From assembly GCA_964652805.1 (NCBI GenBank), contig CAZZBJ010000064.1, positions 1 through 14,363 of the forward strand: a DNA stretch of 14,363 nucleotides, in the 5' to 3' direction. Position numbers and translations under genes: made by a program. Position 1 is the stretch's first letter, and each line of letters opens with the position of its first letter. This DNA is from Claveliimonas sp964652805. GTDB taxonomy: Bacteria; Bacillota; Clostridia; Lachnospirales; Lachnospiraceae. The notes under the pieces were generated by a model that saw only the letters and a list, made by a program, of their open reading frames with translations, was not told the origin of the DNA and did no database searches. Below are positions 1 to 5,844 of the stretch, in pieces.

Positions 1-136
1 GATTTCAGAGCTGATGGAGCAGCGCCGGGAGAAATATGAGGCGGCCGCGGACATCGTGGTGAACACGGACGGAAAGACTGTGCTCCAGGTGTGCGAGGAG
101 ATGATTCAGAAGCTGACGGAGATGGAAGAGAGATAA
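1..136 (+). CDS. aroK: Shikimate kinase, C-terminal fragment (gene starts outside window)
   Basis: The open frame runs into the window from the left (codons begin at base 2) and stops with TAA at 134-136, leaving about 44 residues. The fragment has the shape of the last helix-strand-helix of shikimate kinase: an RREKYE segment followed by AADIVVNTDG and a final amphipathic helix (VCEEMIQKLTEM). In the family the Arg-x-x-x-Tyr stretch follows the lid and the A-D-x-x-V strand closes the P-loop kinase fold. The enzyme phosphorylates the shikimate 3-hydroxyl with ATP in the chorismate pathway, in the cytoplasm. The ATP-binding half is not in the window, so this rests on the C-terminal pattern alone. 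The stop overlaps the next gene's start (TAATG), which implies translational coupling. Confidence 0.72.
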   Translation, partial: ISELMEQRREKYEAAADIVVNTDGKTVLQVCEEMIQKLTEMEER

Positions 137-645
137 TGTTTGATCAATTTTTTCCCGACAGGTATGTGGCTTCCACATACGTGATAGATTTTGAAAAGCT
201 GTACGAGGAGGGGGTGCGGGGCCTGCTCTTTGACATCGACAACACCCTGGTCCCCCACGGGGCGCCTGCCGACGAGCGGGCGGTGCGGCTCTTTGCGCGG
301 CTCAAGGCTATCGGCTATCGGTGCTGTCTGATCTCCAACAACCAGGAGAAGCGGGTGAAGACTTTCAATGAGCCCATCCAGGTGGACTATGTCTGCAATG
401 CCCACAAGCCCTCGGTGAAAAACTATATTAAAGCCATGGAGATCATGGGCACGGACAGGGAGAGTACGGTGTTCATAGGGGATCAGCTCTTTACTGACGT
501 GTGGGGGGCGAAACGAGCGGGGATCCCGAGCATCCTCGTAAAGCCCATCCATCCCAGGGAGGAGATACAGATCGTGCTGAAGCGTTATCTGGAAAAAATC
601 GTACTCTGTTTTTACAGAAAGAGCCTGAGTGGAAAAAAAGGTTGA
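136..645 (+). CDS. yqeG: YqeG family HAD-IIIA-type phosphatase
   Basis: A 169-residue cytoplasmic HAD-superfamily protein. Motif I is LLFDIDNTLV (Asp33 and Asp35 as nucleophile and acid/base), motif II is the Ser-Asn-Asn of LISNNQ near residue 70, motif III the Lys of HKPS near residue 92, and motif IV GDQLFTDVWGA near residue 115 supplies the Mg-binding acids. There is no large cap domain, matching the short YqeG/IIIA subfamily. Related proteins act on small phosphorylated compounds such as phosphatidylglycerophosphate in some lineages; the substrate here is unknown. The frame is open upstream to an ATG at 91, but I chose the ATG at 136: it overlaps the kinase stop as TAATG and the protein then begins as YqeG proteins do (MFDQFFPD). 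It is cotranscribed with aroK. The basic C-terminal tail ends just before the efp promoter. Confidence 0.85.
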   Translation: MFDQFFPDRYVASTYVIDFEKLYEEGVRGLLFDIDNTLVPHGAPADERAVRLFARLKAIGYRCCLISNNQEKRVKTFNEPIQVDYVCNAHKPSVKNYIKAMEIMGTDRESTVFIGDQLFTDVWGAKRAGIPSILVKPIHPREEIQIVLKRYLEKIVLCFYRKSLSGKKG

Positions 646-668
646 AAAAAGCACCGGAGTATTATAAA
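642..668 (+). promoter_or_regulatory. Candidate sigma-A promoter for efp
   Basis: A -35-like TTGAAA (642-647) lies 15 bases before TATAAA (663-668). It overlaps the yqeG stop and sits about 60 bases before the efp start. The spacing is short, so the promoter may be weak. efp could also be read from the upstream aroK-yqeG transcript, since no terminator separates them. Confidence 0.4.
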
Positions 669-728
669 ATGAAACAAGTGAGAAAAACGACATATGCCTT
701 CTGAAGGTATGGTTTAAGGAGGATTATA

Positions 729-1286
729 ATGGTTTCAGCAGGAGATTTTAAAAACGGTTTAACTGTGGAGATTGAGGGAAATATTTACCAGATCCTTGAT
801 TTCCAGCACGTAAAGCCAGGAAAAGGTGCGGCTTTTGTTCGGACAAAGTTAAAAAACATCATCAACGGCGGTGTTGTTGAGAAGACATTCCGCCCCACTG
901 AGAAATTTGAGACAGCTCATATCGACAGAAAGGATATGCAGTATCTGTATTCGGACGGAGATCTCTACAACTTCATGGACATGGAGACATTTGACCAGCT
1001 GGCTGTCAATGCGGACGTTGTGGGCGACTCTCTCAAGTTCGTAAAAGAGAACGACACGGTAAAGGTGATCTCCCATGAGGGTAATGTATTTGCCATCGAG
1101 CCGCCTATCACTGTTGAACTCCGTGTGACAGAGACAGAGCCGGGCGTGAAGGGCGATACAGCCACAGGCGCCACAAAGCCGGCTATCGTGGAGACAGGCG
1201 CGCAGATCATGGTTCCCCTCTTTGTAAACCAGGATGACGTGCTGAAGATCGACACACGTACAGGCGAGTATCTGTCCAGAGTGTAA
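729..1286 (+). CDS. efp: Translation elongation factor P
   Basis: A full-length 185-residue EF-P. EF-P binds between the ribosomal P and E sites and stimulates peptide-bond formation at polyproline stretches. The N-terminal KOW-like domain contains the exposed loop HVKPGKGAAFVRTK, with the tip lysine at residue 32; the middle OB domain follows from about residue 65, and the C-terminal OB domain carries the TGATKPAIVETGAQIMVPLF signature near residues 140-165, ending in RTGEYLSRV. The loop has the Bacillus-like PGKGAAF form, in which Lys32 receives a 5-aminopentanol group in B. subtilis; no modification genes are visible here. The start is fixed by AAGGAGG at 716-722, six bases before the ATG. 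The gene ends just before an intrinsic terminator and is the last of the aroK-yqeG-efp group, a neighbourhood common in Firmicutes. Confidence 0.98.
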   Translation: MVSAGDFKNGLTVEIEGNIYQILDFQHVKPGKGAAFVRTKLKNIINGGVVEKTFRPTEKFETAHIDRKDMQYLYSDGDLYNFMDMETFDQLAVNADVVGDSLKFVKENDTVKVISHEGNVFAIEPPITVELRVTETEPGVKGDTATGATKPAIVETGAQIMVPLFVNQDDVLKIDTRTGEYLSRV

Positions 1287-1315
1287 TCTGCTCTGAAAAA
1301 TGAAAAGAATTTCTG

Positions 1316-1346
1316 AAAAGCCTTGCATTTTGCGCAGGGCTTTTTT
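1316..1346 (+). terminator. Intrinsic terminator of efp
   Basis: An 11-bp stem (AAAAGCCTTGC at 1316-1326 with GCAGGGCTTTT at 1334-1344, one G-U pair) has a 7-base loop and runs into TTTTTT (1341-1346). It lies 30 bases after the efp stop. Its right half is shared with a promoter for the next gene. Confidence 0.85.
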
Positions 1347-1351
1347 ATAAT
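1323..1351 (+). promoter_or_regulatory. Promoter of the DUF5688 gene, overlapping the efp terminator
   Basis: TTGCAT (1323-1328), 17 bases, then a perfect TATAAT (1346-1351). The -35 is in the left arm and loop of the efp terminator, and the -10 begins at the last T of its U-tract. Initiation would fall near 1358, giving a leader of about 115 bases before the ATG at 1473. The leader holds a small CCGG-AAAT-CCGG hairpin (1375-1386) and a T9 run, but no convincing attenuator. Confidence 0.7.
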
Positions 1352-1472
1352 ATGAGTTACCATAATATTCGTTCCGGAAATCCGGGTCTTGAGAGTTCTG
1401 AATCTCTTTTTTTTTCAGATCAGCCTGTTTCAGGCAGCACTTCACAAATTGACATGCAGGGAAAGGAGAATT

Positions 1473-2399
1473 ATGTCGTATGAACAGTTTATAGAGCGGA
1501 TGGAAGAGAAACTGAGAGGCAGCCTTGACGGAGGAAGATCTCTCTACGTCAGGCAGGTGACAAAAAACAACGGAATGAAGAGGAAGGGGTTCGTGTTCTG
1601 TGAGCCTGGCGTCAATGTGTCTCCCACCATCTATCTGGAAGAATACTATGAGCGGTACAAGCGGGGCTGTCCGTTTGAACAGGTGGCGGATCAGATCCTG
1701 AGCCTCTACACCCACGTGCGGATGCAGCACTCCTGGGAGGGGGAATTTGTGACAAAGTATGTCAATGTGCGGCCCAGGCTGATCTATCAGCTTATCAACA
1801 GAAAGAAGAACCGGGAGCTGCTCCGGCAGGTGCCCTACGTCCCTTATCTGGATCTGGCCATTGTCTTCCACGTGCTGGTGGACATGAAGGAGGACGACAG
1901 GATCGCAACCATGCTTGTGAGGAACGAGCATCTGAAGCGGTGGAAGGTCACCAAAGAGGAGATTTACGAGGAGGCCTGCGCTAACACGAAAAGGCTCCTC
2001 CCGGAGGAGTTCACCACGCTGTACGCCCTTCTGACAGAGGAGGAGGGGCCGGCCGCCCTGGAGGAGAATCAGGATGAGCGGCAGGAGTACAGCATGTACA
2101 TCCTCACCAACCGCATCCGGAACTTCGGGGCCGCGGCAGTCCTTTACAGGGATGTCCTGAAAAATATCGGGAAATATCTGAAGGAGGACTTCTACGTGCT
2201 CCCCAGCAGTATCCACGAGGTGATCATCGTGCCTGACAGCAGTGCCCCCTCCTGGCGGGAGACGGCCATGATCGTAAAGGAGATCAATGAGACCCAGGTG
2301 AGGGAGGAGGAGGTCCTGTCGGACATTTCCTACCACTACAAGCGGAGGGAGGACAGGCCGAGTCTTCCCCTCTGGGCGATGGACAGGCCGGAGAGATGA
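1473..2399 (+). CDS. DUF5688 family protein, function unknown
   Basis: A 308-residue soluble protein with no signal peptide or membrane segment. It has the hallmarks of the DUF5688 family as I know it: an N-terminal helix (MSYEQFIERMEEKL), the VTKNNGMKRKGFVF strand region, the NVSPTIYLEEYYERY signature at about residues 45-60, and a C-terminal LTNRIRNFGAAAVLY...DFYVLPSSIHEVIIVPD block. The family is widespread in Lachnospiraceae and has no established role that I know of. The frame is open upstream to an ATG at 1389; I chose 1473 because AAGGAG (1464-1469) sits before it and family members start MxYExF. The gene is monocistronic, with its own promoter over the efp terminator and a tRNA on the opposite strand downstream. 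The last 15 residues are basic and variable. Confidence 0.85.
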   Translation: MSYEQFIERMEEKLRGSLDGGRSLYVRQVTKNNGMKRKGFVFCEPGVNVSPTIYLEEYYERYKRGCPFEQVADQILSLYTHVRMQHSWEGEFVTKYVNVRPRLIYQLINRKKNRELLRQVPYVPYLDLAIVFHVLVDMKEDDRIATMLVRNEHLKRWKVTKEEIYEEACANTKRLLPEEFTTLYALLTEEEGPAALEENQDERQEYSMYILTNRIRNFGAAAVLYRDVLKNIGKYLKEDFYVLPSSIHEVIIVPDSSAPSWRETAMIVKEINETQVREEEVLSDISYHYKRREDRPSLPLWAMDRPER

Positions 2400-2424
2400 A
2401 GAAGACGTCCTCCGGGCGTATCGC

Positions 2425-2462
2425 ACAAAAAAGAGGAACAGCCGTTGAAGCTGTTCCTCTTT
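2425..2462 (-). terminator. Bidirectional intrinsic terminator between DUF5688 gene and tRNA-Arg
   Basis: A perfect 13-bp inverted repeat (AAAGAGGAACAGC at 2430-2442, GCTGTTCCTCTTT at 2450-2462) with a 7-base loop. Read on the minus strand it follows the tRNA by one base and ends in TTTTTT, a strong terminator. Read on the plus strand it has only TTTA after the stem, so it is weaker for the DUF5688 transcript. Confidence 0.85.
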
Positions 2463-2463
2463 A

Positions 2464-2535
2464 CGTCTCTGACCAGAGTCGAACTGGCGCACCTGCCTCC
2501 GGAGGGCAGTGCTCTATCCACTGAGCTACAGAGAC
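2464..2535 (-). tRNA. tRNA-Arg (anticodon CCG)
   Basis: The minus strand folds as a complete cloverleaf. Acceptor arms are GTCTCTG (complement of 2529-2535) and CAGAGAC (complement of 2465-2471) with discriminator G; the D stem is GCTC/GAGC, the anticodon stem CTGCC/GGCAG with loop CTCCGGA, the variable loop GTGC, and the T arm GCCAG-TTCGACT-CTGGT. The anticodon CCG reads the Arg codon CGG, which is common in genes of this window. No CCA is encoded, so the 3' end must be added by tRNA nucleotidyltransferase. The gene stands alone with its own promoter and terminator. Confidence 0.97.
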
Positions 2536-2542
2536 AAATAGT

Positions 2543-2571
2543 ATAATAGCACAACCAACTGGAAAATACAA
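2543..2571 (-). promoter_or_regulatory. Promoter of tRNA-Arg
   Basis: On the minus strand TTGTAT (complement of 2566-2571), 17 bases, then TATTAT (complement of 2543-2548). Transcription would begin close to the mature tRNA 5' end, leaving a very short 5' leader. Confidence 0.65.
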
Positions 2572-2607
2572 GGGAAATTCGAGAAAAAACTGCCTGATGG
2601 ACCTGTC

Positions 2608-2636
2608 TTGACTTTTTATATGTTTGCGAGTATCAT
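2608..2636 (+). promoter_or_regulatory. Promoter of azlCD
   Basis: TTGACT (2608-2613), 17 bases, TATCAT (2631-2636). The start would be near 2643, giving a leader of about 135 bases before azlC. The leader contains an inverted repeat ATCTGT (2651-2656) / ACAGAT (2672-2677) and a possible short peptide gene at 2693-2743. Confidence 0.65.
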
Positions 2637-2692
2637 TTGTAGTGCCCCTTATCTGTCGGCGCCTGATGATCACAGATGTAATGGAGGTTGTC

Positions 2693-2743
2693 ATGAAAGA
2701 AAACATAAAAAAGGCAGCCAGGGTGCGGGAAGCAGTAAACTGA
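2693..2743 (+). CDS. Possible 16-residue leader peptide upstream of azlC
   Basis: ATG at 2693 is preceded by GGAGG (2683-2687) with five bases between, a better ribosome site than that of azlC itself. The reading frame encodes MKENIKKAARVREAVN and stops at 2741-2743, 33 bases before azlC. The peptide is basic and helical-looking. It is not rich in leucine, isoleucine or valine, so classical branched-chain attenuation is not evident. An in-frame ATG at 2681 would add four residues. It may be a leader peptide, a translational-coupling device or a chance frame; the only support is the ribosome site and its place inside the azlC leader. Confidence 0.3.
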   Translation: MKENIKKAARVREAVN

Positions 2744-2776
2744 ATATACGAGAAAGATAAAAAGGACACAGGAAGT

Positions 2777-3484
2777 ATGAGAGGATACAGACATGCATTT
2801 CGGAAGGCGTTCCCGTACACGATACCGGTTCTGACAGGGTATCTGTTCATCGGGATCGCCTTCGGCGTGATGTACGCGGAAAAAGGGTATGATTTTTTGT
2901 GGGCCATGCTGATGAGCCTTTTGGTGTACGCAGGCTCGGGACAATATCTGGCAGTGAATTTCTTCGTGCCGGGTATTTCTTTTGTCCAGGTCATTTTTAT
3001 GACGCTGATGGTGAATGTAAGACATATTTTCTATGGGATATCTCTGCTGGACAGATTTCATTCCATGGGGAAGAAGAGATGGTACATGATATTCGGACTG
3101 ACAGATGAAACCTACTCGCTTTTGTGCACCACAAAGGTGCCGCCGGATGTGGACGAGGAGAAATTCCTCTTTGCCATCTCCATCATGGATCAGTCCTACT
3201 GGGTCATCGGCTCGGTCATCGGTTCCCTTGCGGGAACTCTGATACCCTTCAACTCGGAGGGCATTGACTTTGCCATGACGGCTCTCTTTGTGGTGATATT
3301 TGTGGAGCAGTGGATGGATGCGAAGAACAGGGTGCCGGAGGTGATCGGTGTGGCGGCAGCGTTTATCTGTCTGCAGATATTCGGGGCGGACAGTTTTGTC
3401 CTGCCCTCTATGCTGCTCATTGTCCTCGTCCTCTTTGTGGGGCGGACGCGCCTTGAGAGAGAGGAGGCGAAGGTATGCCGTTAA
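2777..3484 (+). CDS. azlC: AzlC family branched-chain amino-acid exporter, large subunit
   Basis: A 235-residue integral membrane protein with the AzlC pattern: an N-terminal amphipathic helix (MRGYRHAFRKAFPY), then GYLFIGIAFGVMYAEKGYDF, then a membrane region ending YAGSGQYLAVNFF, and the VNVRHIFYGISLLDRF block near residues 75-95 that is highly conserved in the family. Further hydrophobic segments lie at about 135-155, 165-185 and 195-225. With the small subunit AzlD it forms an exporter of branched-chain amino acids (AzlCD in B. subtilis, BrnFE in Corynebacterium). The only ribosome-site-like sequences before the ATG are AAAGGA about 10 bases away and AGGAAG almost touching it, so initiation may depend on translation from upstream. 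azlD overlaps its end by 10 bases. No azlB/Lrp-type regulator gene is adjacent. Confidence 0.93.
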   Translation: MRGYRHAFRKAFPYTIPVLTGYLFIGIAFGVMYAEKGYDFLWAMLMSLLVYAGSGQYLAVNFFVPGISFVQVIFMTLMVNVRHIFYGISLLDRFHSMGKKRWYMIFGLTDETYSLLCTTKVPPDVDEEKFLFAISIMDQSYWVIGSVIGSLAGTLIPFNSEGIDFAMTALFVVIFVEQWMDAKNRVPEVIGVAAAFICLQIFGADSFVLPSMLLIVLVLFVGRTRLEREEAKVCR

Positions 3485-3807
3485 GTGTGGGGATGTCGTT
3501 GCTCATTATCCTTGCGGTGGCTCTGACCACCTTTGCCACCAGGGTGGTCCCCTTCCTCATCTTTCCCAAGGGGAAGGAGATACCGGACGTAGTCCAGTAT
3601 CTGGGGAGGGTGCTGACGCCGGCTGTTATCGGCATGCTGGTGGTCTACTGCCTGAAAACAACGCCGGTGCTCTCGGCTCCTCATGGGATACCGGAAGCAG
3701 CGGCGGTGCTGGTCACAGCCGGGCTCCATGTGTGGAAGAGGAATAATCTTCTCAGCATAGGAGCCGGTACAGTGCTCTATATGTTTCTTGTGCAGGCGGT
3801 CTTTTAA
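3475..3807 (+). CDS. azlD: AzlD family branched-chain amino-acid exporter, small subunit
   Basis: A 110-residue protein with three or four membrane segments: residues 4-22, about 43-62 (the TPAVIGMLVVYCL block typical of AzlD), 72-86 and 93-109. The family motif TRVVPFLIFP follows the first segment. Its ATG lies inside the last codons of azlC, so the two are translationally coupled, with GGAGG (3462-3466) eight bases upstream. It is the partner subunit of AzlC in the cytoplasmic membrane. The C-terminus runs directly into a weak terminator shared in space with the convergent ABC permease gene. Confidence 0.93.
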   Translation: MPLSVGMSLLIILAVALTTFATRVVPFLIFPKGKEIPDVVQYLGRVLTPAVIGMLVVYCLKTTPVLSAPHGIPEAAAVLVTAGLHVWKRNNLLSIGAGTVLYMFLVQAVF

Positions 3808-3828
3808 AGGGTCGTCTGCCGTTTTTTT
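3793..3828 (+). terminator. Probable terminator of azlCD
   Basis: A short stem (GGCGG at 3795-3799 with CTGCC at 3816-3820, one G-U pair, extendable by one pair past a bulged A) is followed by T7 (3822-3828). The loop is long at 16 bases, so the stem is weak, but position and U-tract fit. Its last T residues form part of the opposing permease stop codon. Confidence 0.45.
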
Positions 3829-4657
3829 ATGACAGATCAATTTTCTTCCTCATGATAAAGTAGGAAAGAAGGTAGAAGATGACTGCCAGGCAGAAGGACA
3901 GGACAAGACTCAGGTTTATAATGTCCATGAGGTAGCCTGCCGGGTCAATGGACGCGGGAGCCGTGCTCGCTGTGCCGGAGTTCATGGCAATGCTGTCGCT
4001 TAGGATGCCCTGCACGCCCATAGCCACTGTGGCTGCGATGGAGGTGATGGCCGTGATCACAAAGTAGGCGACCACAGCCCCCAGCACCTTGTAGCTGTTA
4101 AAGAGCTGCCCGAAGATGACCGACGCCTCTATGATGACTACATTGCAGACGGCGCTTACAATGGTGAGCAGCAGCATGCAGAGCAGGAAGAAGTTGAAGT
4201 CTGCCTGTCCCTGGAAGCCCAGCAGGCGGATGAACTCATCCCAGTGGGCGCTTAAGGGCTCTGTAATGACGGGGACGGCCATCAGTATGCAGGCGCACAG
4301 GTAGATGAGCAGCATGTCGACAAGGCACCAGATGCTTCCTGCTATTGTCTTGGACAGAAGGTGCATCCCCTTGGTCACCGGCAGGGTGTTGGTCAGGTGT
4401 CCTTCGTCTGAGAACAGATTCCTGTAAAATCTCACGGCGATCACAATGTTTGTCCCAAATGACACGCCGGCAAAAATGATGATGCAGATCACAAAGGTCA
4501 GGGTCAGGAGAAATTCGTTGATCTCATCTGCCTCAAGATCAATCCTTCCCGTCAGGAAGATACGCCCGAACACGGCGGCGGCCACCAGGAACATATGGAT
4601 GATGAGCAGAAATTTTGTGATGGATTTTAAATCGTATTTGATCAGTTTTCCCAGCAT
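3827..4657 (-). CDS. ABC transporter permease of a GntR-controlled operon
   Basis: A 276-residue membrane protein, the last gene of a three-gene minus-strand operon. Six hydrophobic segments can be seen, at about residues 12-34, 48-75, 103-128, 148-176, 187-212 and 243-266, with a basic start (MLGKLIKYDLK) and basic end (MRKKIDLS). This is an ABC-2/YtrC-like half-permease architecture. The LGKLIKYDLK opening is typical of permeases that partner YtrB-like ATPases. A sequence near residue 80, FYRNLFSDEGHLTNTLPVTK, matches the cytoplasmic loop seen in this group. The ATG overlaps the ATPase stop by 16 bases and has GGGAGG seven bases upstream. The substrate is unknown; related systems respond to cell-wall-active compounds or to acetoin-type growth conditions. 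Confidence 0.85.
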   Translation of the reverse strand: MLGKLIKYDLKSITKFLLIIHMFLVAAAVFGRIFLTGRIDLEADEINEFLLTLTFVICIIIFAGVSFGTNIVIAVRFYRNLFSDEGHLTNTLPVTKGMHLLSKTIAGSIWCLVDMLLIYLCACILMAVPVITEPLSAHWDEFIRLLGFQGQADFNFFLLCMLLLTIVSAVCNVVIIEASVIFGQLFNSYKVLGAVVAYFVITAITSIAATVAMGVQGILSDSIAMNSGTASTAPASIDPAGYLMDIINLSLVLSFCLAVIFYLLSYFIMRKKIDLS

Positions 4658-5352
4658 CTGAATACCTCCCTGAATAAAGCGTCGACGGACTTGCCCTGAT
4701 TCATCCGTATCTCATCCACTGTCTGGTTCAGGACAATCTGTCCCTGCCGGAGGAAGAGCACTCTGTCCAGGATGTTCTCAATGTCCGTGATGAGATGGGT
4801 GGACACAAAGATGGTGGCGTCTTCGCTGTAGTTCGTAAGTATGGTGCGCAGGATGTAATCCCTGGCGGCAGGGTCCACGCCCCCGATGGGCTCATCCAGG
4901 ATGTAGAGGCGAGCGTCCCGGCTCATGACAAGGGCCAGCTGCACCTTCTCCTTTGTACCCTTGGAAAGGGTGCGCATCCTGGCGTTCACATCGATCTCCA
5001 GGTCTGTCATCATGTGGTAGGCTCTGTCCGTTACGAAGTTCTCGTAGAAATCCGCAAAGTAGGAGATGATATCCCTGATCTTCATGGCCGAATCCAGATA
5101 GGTGCGCTCCGGCAGATAGGAGACGATCTTCTTTGTCTCCACCCCGGGCGTCATACCGTCCACCAGGACCTCGCCCTCTGTGGGGATGAGCAGGTCGTTG
5201 ATGAGCTTGATCAACGTGCTCTTGCCGCTGCCGTTGGGTCCCAGGAGTCCCACGATCTGGCCGGGGGCCAGCGTCAGATTCAGATTGGTGAGGGCGTATC
5301 GCAGGTTGTTGTATTTTTTGGAGAGCCCCTTACACTCTAATATGGGCTTCAT
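4642..5352 (-). CDS. ABC transporter ATP-binding protein (YtrB/CcmA-like)
   Basis: A 236-residue ATPase with all nucleotide-binding motifs: Walker A GLLGPNGSGKSTL (about residues 35-47), a Q-loop replaced by the SYLPERTYLD segment near 85-95, an ABC signature of the form LSKGTKEKVQLALVM (about 129-143), Walker B LYILDEPIGGVDP (about 150-162) and the switch histidine in FVSTHLI (about 185). The signature LSKGTKEK, rather than LSGGQ, is usual for the YtrB-type subfamily. It powers the neighbouring permease at the membrane. Its start lies two bases after the GntR stop, with AAAGGAGG inside the end of the regulator gene, so the three genes form one translationally coupled unit. Confidence 0.95.
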   Translation of the reverse strand: MKPILECKGLSKKYNNLRYALTNLNLTLAPGQIVGLLGPNGSGKSTLIKLINDLLIPTEGEVLVDGMTPGVETKKIVSYLPERTYLDSAMKIRDIISYFADFYENFVTDRAYHMMTDLEIDVNARMRTLSKGTKEKVQLALVMSRDARLYILDEPIGGVDPAARDYILRTILTNYSEDATIFVSTHLITDIENILDRVLFLRQGQIVLNQTVDEIRMNQGKSVDALFREVFRCWEN

Positions 5353-5354
5353 AG

Positions 5355-5723
5355 TCAGTGTTCCTCCTTTACTGCTTCCTTGATCAGGGAGAGCGTCTCT
5401 TCGTCCCGGAAACCGAGACTTCTCATTTTTTCAAAAAACACAGTTATGTGTCTGGAAGCCTGGTCCTTTTTCATGTCTTTGAGCATCTGTTCGTCCTTCG
5501 TGATAAAACGTCCGCTGGTTCGCTGGGCGTATACAAGGCCGCTGCGCTCCAGTTCAGAAAGAGCCTTCTGCATGGTGTTGGGATTTACTGCGGCCTCCAC
5601 CGCCAGGTCCCGCACAGAAGGAAGCTTGTCGCCGGGCTTGTATATGCCGGCTATGATGTCCTGCTGGATCCGTTCCATAAGCTGCAGGTAAATGGGACGG
5701 TCATTATCTAAGTCCCATGGCAT
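5355..5723 (-). CDS. GntR family transcriptional regulator, YtrA subfamily
   Basis: A 122-residue repressor-like protein. Residues 1-75 are a GntR winged helix: RPIYLQLMERIQQDIIAGIY, the GDKLPSVRDLA motif, then the recognition helix in VNPNTMQKALSELERSGLVY and the wing TSGRFITKD. Only about 45 residues remain for a helical C-terminal dimerisation region, which identifies the short YtrA subgroup with no ligand-binding FCD/UTRA domain. YtrA-type regulators repress the ABC operon that they head. The start has GAGGTG five bases upstream. A 20-bp palindrome lies about 50-70 bases upstream, the likely operator. The effector is unknown. Confidence 0.93.
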   Translation of the reverse strand: MPWDLDNDRPIYLQLMERIQQDIIAGIYKPGDKLPSVRDLAVEAAVNPNTMQKALSELERSGLVYAQRTSGRFITKDEQMLKDMKKDQASRHITVFFEKMRSLGFRDEETLSLIKEAVKEEH

Positions 5724-5773
5724 GTGATCACCTCGTTCTTCTTTGTGATATATAATAGGAAGTAAAAATATAA

Positions 5774-5803
5774 ATGTATTATCTATGTAATACAGTAATA
5801 CAT
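5774..5803. promoter_or_regulatory. Candidate GntR (YtrA-type) operator in front of the ABC operon
   Basis: A perfect inverted repeat TGTATTA-6-TAATACA at 5775-5794 is followed immediately by a third half-site GTAATACA (5795-5802). The two GTAATACA copies (5787-5794, 5795-5802) are a tandem direct repeat, and ATGTATTA (5774-5781) also pairs with TAATACAT (5796-5803). On the minus strand a TTGACA (complement of 5815-5820) sits just upstream. No good -10 lies 17 bases from it, so the site probably covers the promoter core, but the exact promoter is uncertain. Confidence 0.6.
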
Positions 5804-5821
5804 ATGGGGAGAAATGTCAAG

Positions 5822-5844
5822 AAAAAGCCGGACTAATTGCCGGC
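5822..5844 (-). terminator. Terminator of nfo, overlapping its stop codon
   Basis: On the minus strand GCCGG (complement of 5840-5844), an 8-base loop carrying the nfo TAG, CCGGC (complement of 5827-5831), then TTTTT. The five-pair all-GC stem is short but well placed; it separates nfo from the GntR operon on the same strand. Confidence 0.6.

Noticed and set aside
91..135. Upstream start for the YqeG gene
   Set aside because: The extra 15 residues come from the shikimate kinase tail read in another frame; the TAATG overlap start at 136 gives the family-like N-terminus.
1393..1423. Attenuator-like GAGA...TCTC followed by T9
   Set aside because: The stem is only four pairs with an 8-base loop; too weak to call a terminator.
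1389..1472. N-terminal extension of the DUF5688 protein, or a signal peptide (FFFQISLFQAAL)
   Set aside because: The hydrophobic stretch is encoded by the T-rich leader. The strong ribosome site is before the ATG at 1473, where family members begin.
849..2492. A 547-codon open frame on the minus strand, antisense to efp and the DUF5688 gene
   Set aside because: It covers two recognisable plus-strand genes and has a low-complexity Leu/His/Pro/Val-rich composition typical of antisense frames in GC-rich genes. It has no recognisable domain.
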